Shown piece after piece: positions 11,501-23,533 of a stretch of 64,000 bases of DNA. The position numbers and the translations under genes were made by a program. Positions within the stretch are counted from its first letter, which is position 1. Each line of letters begins with the position of its first letter. Under the pieces are notes generated by a model. It saw nothing but the letters and a program-made list of their open reading frames with translations, was not told the DNA's origin and did no database searches. This DNA comes from Thuidium tamariscinum (taxonomy: Eukaryota; Streptophyta; Bryopsida; Hypnales; Thuidiaceae). The DNA is taken from assembly GCA_947034885.2 (NCBI GenBank), contig OX344754.2, positions 25,169,369-25,233,368 on the forward strand. Reading direction: 5' to 3'.

Positions 11501-13229
11501 ATTGAAGCAAAATTTCTATGTGCTCCACAATTACATTTTGTATTTTAGAATTGTTGTATTTGAAAAAATTAGTAAGAAAAGAAGGCAGAATTTACAATTC
11601 CGTCGGATCCGAGGGAATCACCTAAACTACTTTTTTTTTGGTTTTTTTCCTACTCAACGTTACATACTTTCATATGGTTATTTTTTCTCTAAAAATTGTT
11701 GAACATTTTGACAAATGTAATTTCTTTTTCAGCTCAGACTTTTATTTAAATGACCCTAAAATTCCTAATGTTGTACTAAATATTATGAATCTGCTTTGAA
11801 AGGTAGAAAAGTATGCAATACTAATATATTGAAATTCTATTGAAATGTGCTTTTGCAGATGGCAGTGGGCCAAACTCGCATGTTTGAAGGTGTGGCCAAT
11901 GCAAGGGCTGGTGTTGATGTCATCTTCATTGACTGTCTAGAGAACTTGCCTGTGCCAGGCATTTCTCTTACGTCGAAGGAGGTGCCAAATTGGAATGCGG
12001 ATTTAGAAGCGAATGCTTTGCAATCCGCATGCACCTTTGCAGTAGAGCATCTGCACGATGATGGATGCATCATTGTGTTTCACTCCTTCAGCATTGCATC
12101 CAGGGAAGATCTAGCAGGAGTTTGCGAAGCATTTGACTTTAAGAAGAAGAAGGATTGGCTAGGCATGAACCGCATGCATCTCACCTCGCCAACGGACACC
12201 ACAAAGACGGTAATTTCTGTACAAATGCTTAAGTTTTTGTCACCTATCTTCTTTTAAAGTTCTATTCATTGATCTCTAATGTTCTCGTGTCATATATGTT
12301 GCAGACACAGAAGTTTGGAGTCACTCTCCTTGTCAAGGACCTCAAAGCAAAAGGCGAATCCAAATTTGCTTTCAAGCGTACTGAGATGATGAAGAAGGCT
12401 GGGGTGGATGTCGAGAATGATGACATGCTCATGAATTACATGCATGCAGATGACATCTCCATGAATGGGAAGAAGCCATGGAGAGGCCCACGTGAAAAAG
12501 ATCCGAGGTTCTTCACCCTCCTCCTTGAAGCCACAAGCAATGAAGGCGATGTCATTGTGAACTGCACGGCATCCACAGGTTTGTCTCCAATTTAAATATT
12601 TCACACTTCTATGTCATTGTAACAATTTTGTCATCTCTCTAACACATTTTCATTACATGAATGCCCTAGGTGCTTGCATTTTGGCTTGTAGAGGAACTGG
12701 CCGCAACATTCTAGCTTTTGAGGGGGACAAAGATGTTTTCAATGCCATTTTGAAGCCCATGAAGAAGTCATCATCTTCAATGGCAGTGGCTCCAACCCCC
12801 GAGAGAACAGTAGACTTGACAGTGGATGTGCAAGACGCGCCTATTGTGCCTCGCAAGTTTGTTCGCAAGGGAAAATCCAGTAAGTAAGTGGAAACTTCTT
12901 TCATTCTTTATTATTTTTCTTCATATCACATTTGCAAAGACTAATATAATGTCTTCCATTTTTGCAGAGGTTGTGGATTGATCTTGAGAGAGGTCATGGA
13001 ACAAAATCAAAGGCTTGTCGTTAGTCTAGAGAAGCCTTTTGAGCTACCACCCTATGTTGAGCAGATGGCAAGTGCCTTTGCAAATTTTGGTTGTTCCAAA
13101 TCAAAACGACGCAAAGACACTTACGCCCTCAATGTCTTACAGTTTATAGATGCTTCTGCATCTGAGGGACGGGAGTCCTCAGAGTCCTCTACAGGGTCAG
13201 ATTCAGTGACTGAGTCCACAGCCACTTAG
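8514..13229 (+). pseudogene. Gene B2, left copy: ParB-domain/DNA methyltransferase-like protein, disrupted
   Basis: There are ten exons with GT-AG junctions: 8514-9193, 9309-9501, 9600-9801, 9894-10109, 10223-10458, 10690-11413, 11859-12209, 12305-12578, 12670-12883 and 12968-13229. Phases match the right copy exactly. Lesions are TAG at codon 23 (8580-8582), TAG at codon 110 (8841-8843; the right copy has CAG), and a 7-bp insertion in exon 3 near 9727-9737 that shifts the frame. The ParB-like DGNHRRIAW is at about residue 182. The methyltransferase-like region is in exons 7-9, with IDCLENL where the right copy has IDCPENL. Exon 6 has a long Lys/Glu tract. The domain call is inferred from motifs. 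The disruption is seen directly. Confidence 0.85.
11602..11613. repeat. Degenerate GTCGGATCCGAG site in B2 intron 6 (left)
   Basis: This lies at the same intron position as the perfect 22-bp palindrome at 40221-40242. Here one arm has lost symmetry (GAC has become GAG). Confidence 0.8.
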
Positions 13230-13464
13230 ATTCTTGAGATTGACTAATCTCTTGAGTCTTACTATTTTGTATTGTTTGGATTTTATTTGGATTGGATTTG
13301 TGTGTTTTATGGCTACTTCTGGAAGTCTCAAATTTCTCTCTCTATTTATTTGATTTTTGTTTTGAAAACATCTAAGGCAATGGCTCTTGCTAGTTCTCCC
13401 AAAACCTACACCAAAAATAATAAATAAATAAATTTTGAGGCAAGAAGGCAACATGTACAATTCC

Positions 13465-13476
13465 GTCGGATCCGAC
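13465..13476. repeat. GTCGGATCCGAC palindrome 3' of B2 (left)
   Basis: This is the 12-bp core downstream of the B2 stop. The counterpart in the right copy is at 38364-38375. In both, one flank extends with TTCCG while the opposite flank is not complementary. Confidence 0.85.
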
Positions 13477-13799
13477 AAACCCTAATCCTAAACCATCCAA
13501 TTCTTTCTCTTCATTATACATCTCAAAATCAATCTTCTTTCCACAACACCTAGATTGACTTATTTAGTGAATGAGTTGCATCAAATTAGAGTATTTCAAA
13601 TTGATGCCTTTTGTGATTTTAAGGTTTGGGTATTTATGAGATGTTCTTTGTTGTTTTCATTTTGCCTTCACATTCCTTAATTTATCCCTAAACCCTAAAA
13701 GAGATTTAATATTCTAAATTACAGCTAATCGACAATATAAACCTAAGTGCTTTGGTTCTCACAATTAGATTTTATATCTCTACTCTTGTGTATACAATG

Positions 13800-13972
13800 T
13801 CCATGATCATAGGTGTCTACAAAGAGAAAATGAAGAAGAAAACAAAAAGTGACTTCTGTAGTCACATCTTTGAAATAGACATCATATCTTCTTTGTCGCC
13901 TAAACGTTTAAAGTCCACGATCATAGGTACTAAACTCTAATTCTTGTTACCCTAAAATCCACAATCATAGGT
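13800..13972. repeat. Subterminal repeats of left element (3 copies)
   Basis: Three 15-bp copies of TCCAYGATCATAGGT or near variants lie at 13800-13814, 13914-13928 and 13958-13972, all in one orientation and close to the terminal repeat. The right copy has three matching sites at 37868-38041. They are candidate transposase-binding sites. Confidence 0.7.
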
Positions 13973-14003
13973 GGTCAACTCAAATTTTTTTCAAAATTAA
14001 TTT

Positions 14004-14065
14004 CCCGCTCACAAGCTCACAGGCTCACAGGCTCCTGCTCCCCCGCTCGCCTGCTAGCAACCCTG
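14004..14065 (-). repeat. Terminal inverted repeat, B2-side end of left element
   Basis: On the reverse strand it begins CAGGGTTGCTAGCAGGCGAG and continues with repeated TGTGAGC words to GAGCGGG. It matches 37775-37840 base for base over most of its length, which defines the element edge at 14065. Confidence 0.85.
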
Positions 14066-15060
14066 ATCTCTCAACAGGTGTAGTTCTTTGAAACTTTTGA
14101 CAATTACCAATTTTGACACCCTACCAAGGGCTAAAAAATAAGTTTCTTACCATGATTTTTTTTTGGTGAAGTCATCTCTATATTCATAATATATGCTACA
14201 AGTTTCAAGTTAAAATGAACTACCCAAAAAAAGATATACAAAATCTAACAAGATGTGTGGTTATGAGAATTTTTTTACTATTGCCAACTTTGACACCCTC
14301 CCAAGGGCTGAAAATTTGTCTATTTAACATGGAATTATTTGAATAAAATCAACTTTATGTTGATGTTCCAAATTTCAAGTTCAAAACACATACCCCAAAA
14401 AAGATATTCAAAATCTCTCAACATGTGTAGTTGTGAGGTTGAGTTTCTACATTCGTGACAAACTTGGCTCCACAAAATAATACTATACTAAGGACTCAAG
14501 AACTTAATCTCATAACCACACATGTTGTGAGATTTTGTATATCTTTTTTTTGGTAATTCATTTGAACTTGAAATTTGTAGCATATATTATGAACATACAG
14601 TTAAATGCAGCCAAAAAGAATTCATGGTAAGAAACCAATTTTTTAGCCCTTGGTAGGGTGTCAAAATTGGTAATTGTCAAAAGTTTCAAAGAACTACACA
14701 TGTTGAGAGATTTCAAATATCTTCTTCACCAAACCTTTTTTTACCTTGAAATAGTTCGAAAACATATTAAGAACATAGAGATTATTCCTTGACAAAAATT
14801 TCACGGCAAAAGAACCAAGATTCAATCCTTACTCCTAAAAAAGGTGTCAAAGTTGAAAGTAGTGAAATGTTTCTCACCACTACCAACCTTGATAGATTTT
14901 GAATAACTTTTCTTTCCTAAATCTTTTGGCCTTGAAATTTGTCATACATACAATTAACTTCAAGGTTAAGCTGTGGTAAAAATTTTGTGGTTAAATACTA
15001 CTTTTTGAGCTCTCGGGAGGCTTTCAAAGTTGGCCATCCCAAAAAATTTCTCACTGCAAA
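14066..15060. repeat. Cluster of ~190-200-bp satellite-like repeats in both orientations
   Basis: Units sharing GACACCCTNCCAAGGGCT, a CAAGTTTCAAGTT-like word and AAAAAAGATAT occur twice forward (about 14066-14265 and 14266-14460) and about three times reversed (about 14505-14715, 14720-14900 and 14900-15060). The inner forward and reverse units are highly complementary. The left transposon is inserted at the edge of this array. Confidence 0.75.
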
Positions 15061-15440
15061 TTCGAAAAAGACTTTTTTTTTATTGGTACCCCATTGTACA
15101 AAATAAAATAACCAATTGAAAATTTTGCATGCTAAGCCTTATTACTACTTTTACTTTCCAAGGTTATTTCAAATAATTTAGATTGATTTTTCTATTTGTA
15201 CTCATTTACATTCATTTTTTGCACCAAAAATTATAACAATTAGAAAATTGGTACAAAACAAACTATAATTTCTCATGGTGATATAGAATTAAGAGTTTGA
15301 ATTAGAATAAATTTCATATTGTTATTTGAACACTACCCATACTCAAAAGGCTAAAATTAGTTCACATAAGAAGTTTGACCACTTCACAATTGACAAAGTC
15401 CTTAAGGGGTTACAGACCTTCTACCCTATAGAACCCATAA
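15061..15440. other. AT-rich spacer without recognisable feature
   Basis: I see no gene, repeat boundary or RNA signature here. Confidence 0.5.
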
Positions 15441-15444
15441 CTCA

Positions 15445-15655
15445 CTAACCGTCCGCACCCTGACCCTTATGTTGAGGTCCACGCCCTAACACTAACGGTG
15501 AAGTCCGCGCCTACCTATACGCGTCCGCGCCCTGACGTACACGCTGAAGTCCGCGCCCTACTTGTTCGAGTCTGCGCCCTGACGCTGACGGTGAAGTCCG
15601 CACCCTACCTGTACGCGTCCGCGCCCTGACGGAGACGTCCGCGCCCTGGATCTCG
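15445..15655. repeat. GC-rich tandem repeat (GTCCGCGCCCTGACG type)
   Basis: About four imperfect units of ~50 bp alternate GTCCGCGCCCTGACG and GGTGAAGTCCGC words. It abruptly precedes the truncated pol gene and has no open frame of note. Confidence 0.7.
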
Positions 15656-15784
15656 CTTTCTAAGCTGACGTGTCAACCCAAAAAAATCCCACTACTTTGA
15701 AAAATGGAGCCATCCGGTCCGCCTCGCCCGTCCATCCGGGACGTCCGGTGACCTTGACTCGTCCGTTATGACAACTCTGACCCC

Positions 15785-18430
15785 AAATACTCTTTGATGG
15801 TGAAGGAAGAGATTGATAGGCTGTTAGAGGCAGGATTCATTTATCCGGTCAGTAGTTCCGAGTGGGTCTCCCCCATTGTTGTTGTCCCTAAGAAAGTAGG
15901 GGCCGATGGTAAAGTAAAGATCAGGGTCTACCAAGACTTTAGAAAGCTAAATGCGGCAACCAAAAAGGATTACTTTCCTCTGCCCTTTACGGATATCATC
16001 TTAGACCATGTTTCCGGACAGGAGTGCTACAGTTTCCTAGATGGGTTCTCCGGATACAACCAGGTCTTTATTCGATTGACTGACCAACTGAAGACCACTT
16101 TCACCACCGAGTGGGGGACATTTGCCTTTAGCCGGATGCCTTTCGGACTATGTAATGCACCCGGTACATTCCAACGGCTGATGATGGATATATTCCGGGA
16201 CTTTCTCAGACATTTTCTGGAGGTCTTTATTGATGACTTCGCAATATTCGGGGAGAGAGTCCATCATTTGGAATTTCTAGAGAAGACCTTTATCAGGTGT
16301 AGGGAGACCGGATTAAAATTACATCCCGGAAAGTGTTTCCTGGGAATGATGTCCGGAATCTTACTTGGACATGTGGTTAGTAAGAAGGGGCTAGAAGTGG
16401 ATGTAGATAAGGTCCAGGTCATTTTGTCCCTAGTTCCGCCATCATGTGTAAAGGAAGTCCGGGGATTCCTAGGATGTGTAGGGTATTACAGGAGGTTTAT
16501 TGAGGGATATGCCAAACTGGAAAATCCCCTCACTGAACTCCTTAAGAAGGAAGTAGAGTTCACCTGGACGGCAGCCCGGCAAGTTGCCTTCGAAGAACTT
16601 AAGACCAGGTTGGTGAAAGCACCCATACTATCGCCACCCGATTGGTCGCAAGAATTCCACGTGACCCTGGACGCCTCAGGTTGGTGTTTGGGCGCAAGAA
16701 TGTGGCAGGCCAATGACAAATTGGAATGTCCAATTTACTACGCCAACCGGCAGATGAGCCCGGCTGAAAGAAAATACACCACTACCGAGAGAGAAGCTCT
16801 AGCCGTGGTGTATGCATGTAAGAAGTTCTGGCATTATTTGCTGGGGTACAAAGTCATCTTCCACACGGACCATGATTCCCTGAAATACCTGGTAAACAAA
16901 CCGGATCTGTCAGGCCGGATAGCAAGGTGGATCCTGCTATTACAGGAGTTTAACTATGAGGTAATAGTTAAACCAGGGAAAGCCAATGCGAATGCAGACG
17001 TCTTATCCAGACAGCGAGGAGAAGAAGCCATGGAGAGCATAGCAGCAACTTTCTCGGATGAATTCCCTGAGACCGGATCAGTAATACGGGAACCAAGCAC
17101 CATACCTCTTAATAGCTTGGGGGTATTTTATATTGGAGCTGTCGAAGTTTCAGACTTCAAGGACATTATCTAGTATCTGACACACCGCACTTTTCCCGAA
17201 GGGTACAATCCCGAAGAAAAAGTGGTGTTTCAGCAGAAGGCGACACCTTATACTCTGATCCACGGAGTTCTCTTCAAGATAGGCGCAGACGAGAAGATTA
17301 GAAGATGCCTGGAGAGAAGAGAAAGAAAACAAGTGATGAATGCACTTCATTTCGGACCTTCAGGAGGACATTTCGCTGCCAACACGACCGTAAACCGGAT
17401 CCGGATGGCCGGATACTGGTGGCCGTCTATGATCCGAGATGTGAAGACCTTTGTAGGGACTTGTGATCAGTGCCAGAGAACGGGTGCTCTTTCTTTTAGG
17501 AACCACTGGCCTCTAACTCCAATCATCCCTATAGCTCCATTTGAGAAGTGGGGGATCGATTTTATTGGACCTATCAATCCGGTTACGGTCAGAAGAAAGA
17601 GGTATATCATCTTGGCAACCGACTACGCTACCAAGTGGGTGGAAGCCAAAGCAACACGAAAAAACGACGCAAGCACAGCGGCAACGTTCCTATTTGAAGA
17701 AATCATAATGCGGATTGGACATCCTTTGGAGCTGGTGAGTGATCAGGGCACCCATTTTCTCAATGACCTGATCCGGACTATCACCACCACGTACCTGATC
17801 AAGCATCGAAAGACCACATCGTACAACCCCAAGGCTAATGGACTAACTGAACGGGCCAATGGGATAATCGAGCGAAGTCTGAATAAGATGGTGTCGGCTC
17901 ACAAGACGGACTGGGACCGGAAGTTACCCTCAGCTGTCCATGCCTATAATACATCAGAGAAAACCACCACACGGAAAAGCCCATTTTTCCTAGTGTTCGG
18001 ACAGATGGCGTTGCATAAGATTGAGATGGAAGTGGAGACGCATCGGGTGATGGCCGCAAGAAGGGGAGACTGAGACCAGAATCCGGAAGTCCGATTGCTA
18101 GCGATAGAAGATTTAGAAGAAGCCCGAGAGGAGGCTTTGGAATGGACCATTCTGGTCCAGACCAAAAGGAAGAAGGACTTCGATTCAAAATTACCGAAAA
18201 GCAACGGTATCACAGAGGGAGGATTGGTCCTCCTCTATGACAACCAATATGAGGACTTTCCGGGCAAATTGCATACCAGATGGATGGGACCATACGAGGT
18301 AAAAACCATTTACCCCAATGGGTCTTTACAGTTAATAGACCCAGGAGGGGAAGAGTTAGTAACCAGAGTGAACGGTTCCCGAGTAAAGAGGTACAATTTG
18401 GACTCTTTCTCGGAATCCGATTCCGGGTAG
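15785..18430 (+). pseudogene. pol: Gypsy pol: reverse transcriptase, RNase H, integrase (two in-frame stops)
   Basis: This is one continuous frame interrupted by TAG at 17171-17173 and TGA at 18071-18073. In order it carries RT (DFRKLNAATKKDYFPLPF, PFGLCNAPGTFQR and the VFIDDFAIF active site), RNase H (LDASGW, TTTEREALAVVYACKKFW, TDHDSLKYL), an integrase zinc finger ending CDQCQRTG, and the integrase catalytic core with GIDFIGPI, VSDQGTHF and NGLTERANGIIE supplying D, D and E. The C-terminal part contains the GPYEV motif typical of Gypsy integrases. No chromodomain is seen. The element encodes replication enzymes for itself but is inactive here because of truncation and stops. Confidence 0.95.
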
Positions 18431-18517
18431 TAGGAGACCGTCTGTTGCTAAGAGATCACTTAGGAAACCAGTTCTAGGTAAATGTTCACGGGACGTTCAC
18501 AGGTGAAAATGGGGTGA

Positions 18518-21500
18518 TGTGGCAACCTAGAATTCACCTAAGCGGGTTCTTAAGCAAAATACGGGAAGAGGGATCTATTCAATCCCCATTTTTATTTTTT
18601 TTTCTTAGTTTTTACGTACAATTAGGACCAAGACCGGAAACCAGAAAACCCCAGACCGTAAACCAGAAACTACGTTAAGGGACAGCGTAAGAAATCCCGG
18701 ATTCCGCCCACCTAGCGATCGAGACCGGATAGGCAATGAGTGGCTACCGAGTCTAGAGATTGTCGGGATCGCTCCCACGTGACCAGACTAGTTTAAACCT
18801 AACGGTCAGTAATTAATGCCGGAGGAAAAGTATAAGACCAGGGAAGCAGGGCCAGGTCCTGCCACTTGCTTGCACACAGTTCGAGAAAAGGTTTCCGGCC
18901 AGAGATAGAGTACTCGGTCTACAGACAGAGAGAAGGGATAGATAATCTGTTAATCCGGTCTGGTACATAGTTGAGCGATTAGCACTACGCTAGCTGACAG
19001 GTTCTTGAGCGCGGGAGGTTCAGTCAAGTTGGACCGCGCCTAGATAGTGTAGGCGTCAAGTGAGCGATGGCAGAAGGGGTGCAGGAAGAGCTAATTCTAG
19101 CCTTCCAAAATGTGAATCCGGTCGTGCCGACTGACGCAAAAGAGAAGCGGGAACTGGAGGAAGACCTCAGGCAGATGGGCTGTGAGGGGTTCATGGCTCA
19201 CCCTTGGAACCTGAAGGATGAGGCGATGGTGGAAGAGCTACTGACCGGCCAAACCAACGAGCGGAAGGGGACGGTCCGGGCGATGCTAAAGGAGTGGAGC
19301 GCGGCTATGTGGCGTAAGGTGTACGCCTTCAAGCAAGGCGGAGATGCGACGGGCACCCGGACGGACAAATTCCACCAGGGGAAGTTCCGCAGGCCCACCA
19401 ACCTGAAGGACGGCTTTACGGTAGCTGAGTGTGTGTCTGCTAGACACAAGAGGCTACTGCGATTCATGATGGCGATCTTGAACCCGGATAGACCTAGTAG
19501 GATTACGGTCACCGTAGCCAACACTGTCTTTGGTGCGTTGTCGGGAGACAGGAAGATAGATTGGGGGTTAGTTATGAGGGACCGGATGGACCGAATGGTG
19601 AAAGGAATTGGGAAATCTAAACCCTCTCCCATTTCACCATTCCTGTTTCATTTGTATCATTCGTTAGACCTCTTGAGAGAGAAGGAGACGGAAGCTTACG
19701 AGGTAGGGGCTGCATTGATAGAGTATGAGATTGCAGACCCGGAAGCTGAAAATGACCAAGATGATGAGGACTCTGAGGATGAGAGTCAGGAGGGTCATCA
19801 GGGAGGCACACAAGAGGTAGACAAAGCTCTAGAGGTAGGAAGAGAGGATCCACCTCTAGAAACCCCTGTAGTAGCCGGGGAAGCCCAGAGGTTAGATCCG
19901 GTCTGGGAACAAGACCCCTTGCTAAGGATCCTGCGAGACCTGGATGATTTTAGAAAACACCACCTGGAGGAGAGAGGGTTGTTGCGGGGCATAAGCCAAG
20001 CCCTAGGCTCTATCCCTCCCTCCAAGATCATGGAGGTGTTGGGGGAATTGATTCAGGAGGCACATGACAGCCGGGATAGAGAGGAGGTACTCCGGCTGAC
20101 GAATCAGGTCTCAGCCCTGAAGAGGGAGCTCCATCACACTCAGGAGGAGCTGGATGAAGAGAGACGCCTCACCACTTAGGCCCGGAACACTCTCGGAGAA
20201 ATCCGGGAGTTCATCACGCATCCGGGCGAGGTCGTCAACAAAGCTATGCTTTTCGACAGAAAGGTGTTGGAAGCAGGCAAGATGGTGGGTCCTCAGATGC
20301 TTACAGCTCTGGTGGCCTACAACAAGAAAATGGAGGCAGCGCTGGAGAAGTGGCGGTCAGTAGTCACGGAGGTCCAAGCTAGTTCTGCTCCGGTCTCAGG
20401 ACCGGAAGAGCCAAAGATGGAGGAGGAGCAGCCGAAGGATCAGCCACCACCACCAACTGTCGAGGTAGAAGTCGACACATCCGAACCAGCGAAGGAAGAG
20501 GAGATCAGGTCCGAAGCCGTGGCGGAGGAACCTGTCCCACCGACCCGGATTGAAGAGCCCAGGGTTTCTCAACCCGAGAAGACCAAGGAGCCGGAACCCG
20601 AGCCGATTGTGCTGAGGGAGATAATCCAGGGAACGACACCACCAAGGGAGAAGACCAAGTTCATCACCTTGCTGGATGATTCTCCAAGCAAGTCGTCACC
20701 CACGGTCGTCACACAACCGAAGACCGGAGGGGAAGCAAAGGCAACAGTGCAGGTCCGCTCCATACTGAAGACCGGATTTGGATCCGGGTCACCAAGCAAG
20801 GGACCAGCCCGGATTGCCGAGAAAGTGGGAGAGCAGACTCCACAAAGCAAGATAGTGCACCACCCGCCCATCACCGGATTCAAGAAGAAGACCGCGGAGA
20901 CATCCAAGGTGAAGCGGAAGGCCCGGGATGAAGAGGAAGAGGAGTCAGATGAGGAAGATGAGGACTCAGAGGAAGAGACCGACTCCGGTGATGAGTCGGA
21001 ACAGTACTCAGATGCGGATCAGGCATTGGCAGAGACCAAACAGACCAGGGCCAAGGCGCGGGGTAAGACCAAGCCGAAGCTGCAACCCGTCAAGATGTAC
21101 CGGTCCCCGAATAAACAGCCAACCCGGAAGGGTGCATCACCTGTCAAGAGGGCAAGGAAATAGGAGAGCATTAATTTCAGATAGATAGGAAGGCGGCTAA
21201 AACAGGATATATTTAGGTTAGGAACTTTTGAACTTAGACCGGATCCAGATATGTAGGATCTGTGATCCTATTTTGTTGGTAGTTTTGTAGTTTTGTGGAA
21301 GTCAACCCGCCCAAGTTGTAGGAGAATGTTACGTGGCATTCTTGGCGGCTGATGTTGATTCCATTTGCACTTTTAGGTTTTCTTGTATTTTAGTATTTAA
21401 ACCCGGTTCGTAATTGAATCCGGGCGCGCATTATGTTATCTTATTTTCGCAAGTTTTTGTGTTGCAAATACAAGTCAGAACCTTTCTGATTCACTCTGGA

Positions 21501-22430
21501 GTGGACCATGTGCATGGGACCTTGTCAAAGTCTTGTGGTGACGGTTAGGATTGTAGCCTTGTGTAGATAAGTGTGCGCCCGGATGTTCAGTTTATCCAGT
21601 CTCTGGACTTAAAGTGAATTCGGTTTTGATAGGGAATTTGTGCAAGATCTCACAGTGTTTTCTGGAACAGGTCTAGGGAGTATTCGATAGGGATAGACAC
21701 TTGTAGAGTCTGGGTTTGAGATCGGGAGCGTCCGGCCAAATGCCAACTGAATGGTGATCCGGTCTCTGTAGAAGAAAGAAGGACTAAGTGAGGAAATTCA
21801 GCTCTCTTGCATAAGCTACCGCCCTTATTCTACCAGGGATGAGACTAACTGGGTAATCCGTCGTTGTAGCCTTTGTTAGGATTAGGCAGGAGTGCTTGCG
21901 TGACCTGCTGGGTCGGATTAGTCCCGGTCCAGTTGTGAGGTATTCCGATCTGGTTGTAGTAGTAGTTTCTTTTTACTTATAAGTGGAACTTCTGACACTT
22001 TAAAACTTGAAGGGTAGGAGTAAGCTTCCTTCCTAAACGCCCAAACAAGCAGATCCCTCTTGTTATCGAGGTAAAACTTACATTTGGTTACTACACTAGG
22101 GACTGGACCAACTACTAGTATCCGGTCCGTAGCCCCATATCTGGTAAGGATAAGTATAAAGGCGCACAAAATATATAGGTATAATAGATATACAAGTCTG
22201 AAAAGATAAAGAATTGATCTGGCAAAAGGATCTAAGGAAGTCTTAGGAACCGTTGAGACCGGACCGGATTAGTCTTTTGCTTGGGTTTTGTTGTGGTAAC
22301 CACTAACGTGTTCCGGTCTTTCGTCAACTTTCGACCAAATCCTTTGGGAACGATACACGAGTCACTTTAAGGCTAATTTAGTACATTCTAATGCCTTAGA
22401 GAAGGAATTGTGCTTTCCTGTGCTACGACA
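18518..22430 (+). repeat. 3' LTR (3.9 kb) of the Gypsy element, with internal ORF
   Basis: It starts TGTGGCAACC directly after the polypurine-like tract and ends GCTACGACA. It is CCGGAT-rich. The ORF at 19067-21163 lies wholly inside it. The solo copy at 52929-56920 has the same start, end and ORF position. Confidence 0.8.
19067..21163 (+). pseudogene. LTR-internal ORF, copy 1 (unknown protein, one in-frame stop)
   Basis: A 699-codon frame is interrupted only by TAG at 20177-20179, where the relative at 53617 has Gln. The N-terminal ~210 residues form a conserved domain (HPWNLKDEAMVEELL, NPDRPSRITVTVANTVFGAL, SGDRKIDWG, ISPFLFHLYHSLDLL). The middle has a predicted coiled coil (LTNQVSALKRELHHTQEELD) and a Pro/Glu-rich linker, followed by a long acidic tract and the basic end SPVKRARK. 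A similar protein occurs in two further LTR copies. I do not recognise an enzyme. The layout suggests a structural or nucleic-acid-binding TE protein. It is not gag by position. Confidence 0.75.
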
Positions 22431-23533
22431 GGATTCCTCGGCCCCTTTTTGCTTTTTGTGAAAATTGTAAATATAAAAGTCAGTTCCAAGATGGGAACTG
22501 GGAGTTTTCCCTTTGAATTTTTGTGAGTATTCTTCTTGCATTGTCTTGCGTTTTCTATTGATTTCTGGCTGTTATCTCTCTCCCGGGCTTGGCAGGGTTG
22601 TACGGACAAGAGTTAGGAAGGTGCGCGATAGGTTTTTGGGTGATTTCTCCCCTTGGTGTTTTTTTATTTTGGTTTTTAGTGTATGAGAGTGGGTAGTGAA
22701 GAGTTGGGAGTGGACTTCAATTCCTCAGCACCTCTAGAGATTAGTAATCCGAATGAGAAATCTGTTGTAAAGCTTTGTGTTAGGGAGGGATTCCTTAGCA
22801 GGCTAGAACTCCTGGGTGGGAAATCCGGTTGAGTGTCCAAACTCTTGTGAGGTCTCATTGCTGTCATAGCAAACGGAAGAACTTTAGTTGGTGTTGGAAC
22901 GGATAGGTACACTTGTAGCCACCTAACTTCGCATTGCTGAAATTTGAAACCAAGGTCGTTGTAGTATTGAAGGATCGTACGGGGGGTGTTTGCGTGACCT
23001 GTGATCCGGGTTGTTATCCGGGTTGCTGTGAGAGATCAAACCGGGTCCGGTTGAGTGTAGAATTAGGAGATAGTTAAGAGTGGATCTTCAGCCACTATAA
23101 TCTAAGGAAGGAGTGGTGGGCCTACCACTCACAAATACAAGTGGCGAACCTTCTGATGGTGAACAGAAGTAAAATCAAACCGGACGAGAGGATGATGAGT
23201 GAGACAAGACCAGAATAGGTTGGTCTTATAATTGGTGCCCGGAACCGGATATAGGGAGGTTCCGGTGTTTTTGGATAAATCTGATAACCAGGAAGGAATC
23301 CGGATCCGGATAGGTGAAGGATAACGGAGTTGTCATTTTTGCCGTGGGTGTGGTTTTCGGTAGTAATAGTAAACCGGAATTTTTGGAGTTTTGAGACTGG
23401 ATAAGCTTTAGAGTCATAAATAGGCTAGATACTTCACAGGATCTCGTGGGTTCAATCTTTAGAGTCACTTTTGTTATGCTCTATGTGGTTTTGGGGAGTA
23501 TAACAGGGAATTTGTTTGCCTTGTGCTGCGACA
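22431..23533 (+). repeat. Partial, diverged LTR remnant of same superfamily
   Basis: This CCGG-rich sequence ends GTGCTGCGACA at 23533, matching the LTR terminus consensus GTGCTACGACA, and has LTR-like late-region words. Its 5' part is missing where the previous LTR ends. It contains no ORF of interest. Confidence 0.5.

Larger units (their letters stand above)
1..14065 (-). mobile_element. Left copy of ~15.7-kb Mutator-like transposon (partial)
   Basis: This is the reverse-oriented relative of the element at 37775-57434, with the same gene order (A, then divergent B1 and B2). The B2-side end is intact and finishes at 14065, where the reverse strand reads CAGGGTTGCTAGCAGGCGAG, matching the start of the right copy at 37775. 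The A-side end lies outside the window. Base 1 aligns to about 52036 of the right copy, so roughly 1.4 kb is missing. The two copies differ by many substitutions, tandem-repeat copy number and hairpin number, so they are separate family members and not a recent inverted duplication. A 10-bp target duplication would begin ATCTCTCAAC at 14066, but its partner is off the window. Confidence 0.85.
15785..22430 (+). mobile_element. 5'-truncated Gypsy LTR retroelement with ORF-bearing 3' LTR
   Basis: The sequence begins abruptly within pol just upstream of the RT (PKYSLMVKEEIDRLLEAGF) without gag, protease or 5' LTR. After pol there is a purine-rich GAAAATGGGGTGA tract, and then the LTR starts TGTGGCAACCTAGAAT at 18518 and ends GTGCTACGACA at 22430. 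These termini match the solo LTR at 52929-56920, which is bounded by target duplications. The adjacent sequence after 22430 is a different LTR remnant. Confidence 0.8.

Noticed and set aside
19067-21163. Calling the LTR-internal ORF gag or env
   Set aside because: It lies inside the LTR, lacks a CCHC knuckle, and has no signal peptide or membrane segment.
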